Source: CAMAXB01 sp964476565 (lineage in GTDB: Bacteria > Verrucomicrobiota > Verrucomicrobiia > Opitutales > Opitutaceae). Taken from it: a DNA stretch of 64,000 bases. The stretch's first letter is position 1. Every line of letters begins with the position of its first letter. The position numbers were made by a program, and so were the translations under genes. The notes below the pieces were generated by a model. That model did not search any database, was not told the origin of the DNA, and worked only from the letters and a program-made list of their open reading frames with translations. Positions 60,216 to 64,000 of the stretch are shown piece by piece. The DNA is taken from positions 1 to 64,000 of the forward strand of contig CAYZBG010000003.1 of NCBI GenBank assembly GCA_964476565.1, given 5' to 3'.

Positions 60216-60677
60216 ATGCCCTCGAAACCGATTCCCGGCTCCACCGGCGAGATCCTCACGTGTCTGCCCTCGCCCTACCTGCCGCACGGCGCGACCGGCC
60301 TGCTTTATCTGCCGCGCTTCATTGCGAAGTGCCGGTACGTGAAAACGCACGGCGCCCTGCCGGCCAGCTACGCGAAGAACTACAAGCGGGGCCTCGATCG
60401 CTTCCTGTGCATGCACCTCGGCGTCGATCCAGCGGCGGTCGAGGCCTGCGTCCATGCCTCCGCGGATGACGCCGAGCTCGACCGGCGGCTGCTCGCTCTC
60501 TTCCCCGCCGACGTGCGCGCGGCCAAGTGGAACCGCGAGCTCGTGCAGAAGGGCATGACCCCGGCGGGACGCGAGTTTCTCAAGGAAGCCCTCACCAACA
60601 TGGGTTGCGCCGACCGGCTCGAGCAGATCATCAGCGTGCCCGATCTGATCGACTTCGACGAGGGTCGCATCGAGTGA
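60216..60677 (+). CDS. DUF5069 domain protein
   Basis: 153 residues from the ATG at 60216 (an ATG at 60195 is also in frame). The sequence (ARGLLYLPRFIAKCR-like GLLYLPRFIAKCRYVKTHG, LDRFLCMHLGVDPAAVEACV, WNRELVQKGMTPAGREFLKEAL) fits DUF5069, a small cytoplasmic family without known function, seen mainly in Verrucomicrobia and relatives. Confidence 0.8.
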   Translation: MPSKPIPGSTGEILTCLPSPYLPHGATGLLYLPRFIAKCRYVKTHGALPASYAKNYKRGLDRFLCMHLGVDPAAVEACVHASADDAELDRRLLALFPADVRAAKWNRELVQKGMTPAGREFLKEALTNMGCADRLEQIISVPDLIDFDEGRIE

Positions 60678-60719
60678 CGCGGCATTGCCTCGTCGCGCGC
60701 ACCGCCTCACACTTCCACC

Positions 60720-61043
60720 ATGGTCAAAGGACAGAAAGTCGTCTGCATCAATGACACCTTCCCCGCCTTCATCAAGGCGATCTACCAGCAGCTGCCGGTC
60801 AAAGGTAACACCTACACGATCCGCGAAGTCTTCCTCGGCCGCGAGAAGGTCGTGAAGGGCGGCGACACCGCCACGGTCGGCCTTCTGCTCGTCGAACTGG
60901 TCAATCCGCCCGATCCCTTTCACGCAGGTCAGCAGGAACTCGGCTTCACCTCGGAGCGCTTCGCACCGTTGGAAGAACTGCCGCCGGAGCAGGCCGAGGA
61001 GGAAGAGGAGCTGCTCATCGGTGCGGGCGCCGGACACAGCTAG
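60720..61043 (+). CDS. Conserved-looking small hypothetical protein
   Basis: 107 residues. The first 70 residues look like a compact beta-barrel (VKGQKVVCINDTFPAFIKAIY, LPVKGNTYTIREVFLGRE, VGLLLVELVNPPDPFHAGQQELGF, SERFAPLEEL), similar to small phage- and plasmid-type proteins that carry the KGxxYTIR motif. The tail is acidic (EEEEELL). Function unknown. It starts 42 bp after the DUF5069 gene. Confidence 0.7.
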   Translation: MVKGQKVVCINDTFPAFIKAIYQQLPVKGNTYTIREVFLGREKVVKGGDTATVGLLLVELVNPPDPFHAGQQELGFTSERFAPLEELPPEQAEEEEELLIGAGAGHS

Positions 61044-61295
61044 CGCGGCGTCGTCGCGAACATCCAACCTCCAAGATCGAAACAGGAGCCGCGACACTCC
61101 TGTCGCCGAGTTGGGGTGCGCGGCCCGTGGGTGTCCGTCCTCCCAATTCATCCGACTCCGGATTTAACTCCGCGACGACGGACACTCCTATCCGTCTTTC
61201 CGTCTCCATGCGCGCCTCCGTCCGGCGAGCGTTTTCGGCGACAGGCGTGTCGCCGCTCCTTGCGCGAACCCTTGTTTCTCCTCTGAAAACAACGC

Positions 61296-61317
61296 AGGCG
61301 GACCGGTGGGTCCGCCT
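61296..61317 (+). terminator. Terminator-like hairpin
   Basis: AGGCGGACC (61296-61304) pairs with GGTCCGCCT (61309-61317), loop GGTG, followed by TTGCCTT. The T-tract is weak. It could end a short RNA or the transcript of the 60720 gene. Confidence 0.5.
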
Positions 61318-61342
61318 TTGCCTTCACGCCAGGTCCATCAAC

Positions 61343-61371
61343 AAAAACAGCCGCCCGAAGATCGGGCGGCT
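61343..61371 (-). terminator. Rho-independent terminator of the Lys-rich peptide gene
   Basis: Read on the minus strand, a perfect 10-bp stem (61362-61371 with 61349-61358, AGCCGCCCGA/TCGGGCGGCT, 3-nt loop) is followed by GTTTTTGTTG. It begins 30 nt after the stop of the 22-residue peptide gene, which supports transcription of that gene. Confidence 0.92.
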
Positions 61372-61400
61372 GCGTGATGGTTTTGAACCAGTGAGGGTCG

Positions 61401-61469
61401 TTACTTCTTCTTCTTAGCAGCCGTCTTCTTCTTCGCGACCTTCTTCACCGTCTTTTTGGCTTTGGCCAT
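61401..61469 (-). CDS. 22-residue Lys/Ala-rich basic peptide
   Basis: ATG at 61469 to TAA at 61401-61403. The peptide is MAKAKKTVKKVAKKK followed by TAAKKKK, resembling the tail of histone H1-like or Hc1-type proteins. It is far below the usual annotation limit. Evidence that it is real: an own intrinsic terminator 30 nt downstream, an AT-rich leader, and palindromic candidate operators upstream. With 13 Lys it should bind nucleic acid or ribosomes. Function unknown. Confidence 0.6.
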   Translation of the reverse strand: MAKAKKTVKKVAKKKTAAKKKK

Positions 61470-61521
61470 GATCTTGTTTGATTTTGTTCTGGTCTTAAGC
61501 CCGCGCGGGTTACGCGAGCAC

Positions 61522-61544
61522 TGACGCACTGTGCGTCACGTGAC
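61522..61544. promoter_or_regulatory. Overlapping palindromes upstream of the Lys-rich peptide gene
   Basis: TGACGCA-CTG-TGCGTCA (61522-61538) overlaps the perfect palindrome GTCACGTGAC (61535-61544). A third palindrome, CGTCGCGACG, lies at 61558-61567. They sit 53-98 bp upstream of the peptide start, where operators would be expected. Confidence 0.45.
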
Positions 61545-61638
61545 TTTAGCTTCAACGCGTCGCGACGGATTGCAAGTGTCCAGTGTTATCTGCGTGAAGA
61601 TTTTTTCCGCGCGTTCCTTTTGGCGGTTGTAACCAGAA

Positions 61639-61644
61639 TATAAA
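61639..61644 (+). promoter_or_regulatory. Candidate -10 box for the 61709 gene
   Basis: TATAAA in an AT-rich patch (AATATAAATAC), 65 bp before the start codon at 61709, where an SD-like GGAG precedes the ATG. The -35 partner is poor (TTTTGG at 61618-61623). Confidence 0.3.
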
Positions 61645-61708
61645 TACACCCGGCGTCCCGGCGACCGGGCTTGTTCCGCGCCGGGAATTTTGCCACTGCT
61701 GGAGCATC

Positions 61709-62125
61709 ATGAAGCCCGCCGACGCCCTCAGCCGCATCCGCCAGCACCGCGATCGCATGCACGCCCTGTACCAGAGCCCCGTGTTCGACGAGTGGGCGGT
61801 GATCGCACCGGTGGCGGGCGCCCCGGCCCTCGTCGCCTACGAGGGACCTCGTGCCGATGCGTTTCGGCAGGAGTTCCTCGCCGACGTCGCCCCGCTGATG
61901 ACTGAACTTGCCGGCCAGCACCTGCCCGTCGGCGGCTTCGCCTTCGCCGCCGACGCGAAGGGCACCCGTTTCGATGCCTGCGTGCGCATCGGACCGCAGG
62001 CATACCTGCTCTGCAACCACACGCGGCGCACCATGGCCGAGATCCGGGCGGATCCGCGCTGGCTGAACGCACAGAAGCCGTTCGTCGAGCTGACCGAGGT
62101 GTTCCGGCACGACCCGGTGGAGTGA
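61709..62125 (+). CDS. Conserved-looking hypothetical protein
   Basis: 138 residues, cytoplasmic, start supported by GGAG about 8 nt upstream. Readable features are a helical N-terminus (DALSRIRQHRDRMHALYQSP), a core EWAVIAPVAGAPALVAYEG, and ADAKGTRFDACVRIGPQAYLLCNHTRRTMAEIRADPRWL. The alternation of strands and helices could fit a Roadblock/LC7-like or profilin-like fold, but I do not recognise the family. Confidence 0.65.
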   Translation: MKPADALSRIRQHRDRMHALYQSPVFDEWAVIAPVAGAPALVAYEGPRADAFRQEFLADVAPLMTELAGQHLPVGGFAFAADAKGTRFDACVRIGPQAYLLCNHTRRTMAEIRADPRWLNAQKPFVELTEVFRHDPVE

Positions 62126-62150
62126 TGGATCGCTCCGGCGCGGCCGGCCG

Positions 62151-63167
62151 TCAGCCGCCGAGTCCGGCGTACACGAAGGCCGCATAGGCGGCGATCAATC
62201 CGCCTCCGACCCAGCGCGGCAGCCGGCCGGGCACGATCAGGAACAGGACGTGCACCGCCAGGGCGCCGCCGAGGAAGGCCATGCCTTCCGAGAAAAGCGC
62301 CGGCATCGTCACCGGGCGCCACAGCGCGAACAGGCCGAGGCAAAGGGGAATGCAGATGTGGCCGTCGCCCACTTGCGAGCTGTAGGCGACATCCGCGCGG
62401 CGGCGCCATCCATAATAGAGCGCGAGCACCGCGTTCGGCAGCACGAGCAGCCAGCCGCTCAGCCAGCCGAGCAGGTCGGGGCGCAGCCAGCGCCCGCCCT
62501 GGCCCGACGCGAGCCAGCCCACCAGCCAGTCAAGGCTTTCATAGATCACCGCCGCGCCGGCAATGAGCAGCAGGAGATCAAGGTAGAAGCCGGGACCAAA
62601 GACGATGCGTTGCCGGACGTTGTGCTTGAGCACATCGAAGACCTGGAACGCCTGCCAGAAGAGGAAGAGGCCGATCAGCGCCATGCCATCCGTGCGATCG
62701 AGCCGGCCGTCGCGGCCGAGCAACCAGACGGCGCCGGCGAAAAAGCCGGCCGCCGCGAGCGTCAGCAGCAAGGTCAGCCGGCTGAGCTGCCGCTCGGTCT
62801 GCTCTTTCTGCCGCGCTTTCGCGGGCCGTCGCCCGGCCGATGACGGCGCCGGGACGATCGCGAGACCCCAGAGGAGCGCGGGCAGGCCGAGGAGCAGCGT
62901 GAGGTTGGTGACGTTGTTGACCAGGGCATTGACCACCAGCTCGGAGGATGCGCGTTCATCCCGCAGCAGGAGAAAGACGAAGACGAGGTTGCCGAAGCCC
63001 GAGCAGTAGGGAATCACCAGCGTGCCGAGGGCCGTGCCTTCCAGTCCGTGCGCCATGAGCGCCTCAAGGCGCCAGACCATCAGGAGGGACGCGGCGAGAA
63101 AGATCAGCAGGAACGTGGCCGGACCGGCCAGCCCGAGGGCATCGATGAAATCGCGCAGGAGGTGCAC
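62151..63167 (-). CDS. Sodium/calcium exchanger-like membrane protein (CaCA superfamily)
   Basis: 338 residues with about ten membrane helices. The two inverted alpha-repeats are recognisable: GFGNLVFVFLLLRDERASSELVVNALVNNVTNLTLLLG split here as SSELVVNALVNNVTNLTLLL (first) and LVLPNAVLALYYGWRR plus ADVAYSSQVGDGHICIPLCL (second), with acidic and Asn/Gln residues where ion ligands are expected. The loop PSSAGRRPAKARQKEQTER is basic. It likely exchanges calcium or another cation for sodium or protons. The lipoate-ligase-like gene ends 4 bp upstream, so the two may be co-transcribed. Confidence 0.78.
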   Translation of the reverse strand: MHLLRDFIDALGLAGPATFLLIFLAASLLMVWRLEALMAHGLEGTALGTLVIPYCSGFGNLVFVFLLLRDERASSELVVNALVNNVTNLTLLLGLPALLWGLAIVPAPSSAGRRPAKARQKEQTERQLSRLTLLLTLAAAGFFAGAVWLLGRDGRLDRTDGMALIGLFLFWQAFQVFDVLKHNVRQRIVFGPGFYLDLLLLIAGAAVIYESLDWLVGWLASGQGGRWLRPDLLGWLSGWLLVLPNAVLALYYGWRRRADVAYSSQVGDGHICIPLCLGLFALWRPVTMPALFSEGMAFLGGALAVHVLFLIVPGRLPRWVGGGLIAAYAAFVYAGLGG

Positions 63168-63171
63168 CGGA

Positions 63172-63885
63172 TCAGCGCTGCTCGTTCCACTCCGCGGAGC
63201 CGTACTGCTCCGTCAGGGCTGCGACTTCATCGTCGTCAAACTCGGGCCAGCCACAGGGCTCCGCTTCAAGGCCAAGGAGGGCGGCGAGCTCCGCGGCGAA
63301 GTCCTCCGCCAGACGCGCGGTGTCCACCGCCCCCAGCGCGGGCCGCCAGACCGAGCCCTGGAGCAGCAGGCCTTCCTTGGTGCGCTTCTGCGCTGCGCCG
63401 GCGACCTTGGCTCCCGTCTCGCGATGAATCACATCGAAACGTTCGGCCCGGCGAAAGCATATGCCGGGCGCGTCGGTCGCACACGCATCCGGTTCGCAGT
63501 TCTCCTTCAATTCCACCGCGTGTCCCGCCCGGGCAAGCGCGCGGGCGAGGCTGGCGTGCACCAGGCGATAGCTCTCCACCGCCCGTGCCTCGCCCACGGG
63601 ATGGCCGCGCGGGAGCACGAGGGCGTAGGTCCAGTCCTGGCGATGATCCACCAGGCCGCCGCCGGTGGCGCGCCGGCACACTTCAAAGGGGCCCTCGGCT
63701 TCGGGCAGCACCGCACGCACCGCCGCGATCTTCTGGCTGTAACCAAAGGTGAAGGCCGGACGATGCCAGCCGTAGGCCCGGAAGCGGGCGTGTCCGGTTT
63801 GCGGATACCGGCGCAGCAGCAGGAAATCGACCGCCATGTTCTCGGCGGCACCGGCCATTCGTTCGGGCAGGACGTGCAACGGCAT
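63172..63885 (-). CDS. Lipoate-protein ligase/octanoyltransferase family protein
   Basis: 237 residues from the ATG at 63885. The BPL/LPL catalytic domain is indicated by ERMAGAAENMAVDFLLLRRY, FTFGYSQK, the lipoyl-binding RRATGGGLVDH and the Lys in KVAGAAQKRTKEGLLLQGS. These enzymes attach lipoyl or octanoyl groups to carrier lysines. It lacks the C-terminal LplA domain, so it could be a LipM/LipL-type transferase or an amidotransferase. The upstream 115 bp to the window edge hold no further gene. Confidence 0.83.
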   Translation of the reverse strand: MPLHVLPERMAGAAENMAVDFLLLRRYPQTGHARFRAYGWHRPAFTFGYSQKIAAVRAVLPEAEGPFEVCRRATGGGLVDHRQDWTYALVLPRGHPVGEARAVESYRLVHASLARALARAGHAVELKENCEPDACATDAPGICFRRAERFDVIHRETGAKVAGAAQKRTKEGLLLQGSVWRPALGAVDTARLAEDFAAELAALLGLEAEPCGWPEFDDDEVAALTEQYGSAEWNEQR

Positions 63886-64000
63886 GCGCACCCCACCGTG
63901 CGGCCCGCGTGACACGCGGCGAGGAGATTTCCATCCCGGGCGCGTCACCCCGGCTTTGGCGCCGGTTTCTTGCGACAGTAAAATCATCATTAACCAGCCT

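Larger units (their letters stand above)
61044..61400. other. Non-coding region with several hairpins (candidate small RNA)
   Basis: 357 bp without a supported gene; the open frame at 61127-61417 has no protein-like composition and overlaps two terminators. Hairpins: GCGACA/TGTCGC near 61090-61108, a long-range GTGTCCGTC (about 61132)/GACGGACAC (about 61178) stem enclosing ATCCG/CGGAT, GGCGACA/TGTCGCC near 61236-61253, and the 9-bp stem at 61296-61317. Confidence 0.45.

Noticed and set aside
61127..61417. 96-residue plus-strand open frame
   Set aside because: It runs through two hairpins/terminators and overlaps the Lys-rich gene on the other strand; its composition is random.

Overview
The window looks like a chromosomal scaffold from a verrucomicrobial bacterium, most likely of the Opitutaceae type. 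This is inferred from gene content and style, not from an rRNA or marker tree. Signs are the high GC content, many coding starts without a Shine-Dalgarno motif, frequent ATGA stop/start overlaps, a very large TonB-dependent receptor with an N-terminal regulatory-like domain, DUF3826 next to PL1 pectate lyases, and short Lys/Ala-rich peptides. A 100-N run at 51183-51282 shows it is a draft assembly.

Layout. 1-6596 (minus): a coupled set of secreted carbohydrate enzymes, namely a truncated DUF5060/DUF4038-type glycosidase, a beta-helix plus DUF6298-type protein, an MGH1-like glycosidase and a PL1 pectate lyase. 6993-14678 (plus): an SSS sodium symporter, iron-containing alcohol dehydrogenase, DHDPS-fold aldolase, four-carbon acid sugar kinase (DUF1537), PdxA-type dehydrogenase and a secreted beta-propeller protein. 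14902-20947 (plus): TonB receptor, DUF3826 and a second PL1 lyase. Together these read as a pectin/uronate utilisation locus: secreted depolymerases, outer-membrane uptake, inner-membrane uptake and cytoplasmic acid-sugar breakdown.

21217-29459: an Ig-repeat membrane protein, a DoxX protein, a LysR regulator, an RNA-rich stretch (23901-24750) with an attenuator-like terminator, several hairpins and a 31-residue membrane peptide in front of rtcB, then two tandem concanavalin-like paralogues (one Sec, one Tat) and a cytochrome c-PQQ sugar dehydrogenase. 29518-36878: NagB-like isomerase and a heavy-metal RND efflux operon flanked by Cys/His-rich exported proteins. 36900-42660: SGNH hydrolase, MFS transporter, and a TetR-DevC-DevA-DevB exporter operon with a perfect palindromic operator.

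42661-64000: housekeeping and small-function genes, including two rRNA methyltransferases, an SDR, dipeptide epimerase, TPR protein, SRPBCC, YkgJ, a LytTR regulator with a degenerate receiver, Gfo/Idh/MocA oxidoreductase (cut by the gap), DUF2959 lipoprotein (cut by the gap), a coupled CHASE2 cyclase-SH3-M48 unit, a UPF0149-like protein, glycyl-tRNA synthetase with a GAGAAC microsatellite upstream, a second cytochrome c-PQQ dehydrogenase, DUF5069, a 22-residue Lys-rich peptide gene with its own terminator, a Na/Ca exchanger-like protein and a lipoate ligase-family protein. I found no rRNA, no convincing tRNA, no CRISPR array, and no transposase or integrase.

The signals I would look at first are the untranslated structured region ahead of rtcB (24005-24671), the twin palindromes in a convergent intergenic region (42731-42806), the small-peptide/RNA region 61080-61570, and the acid-sugar operon next to pectate lyases.
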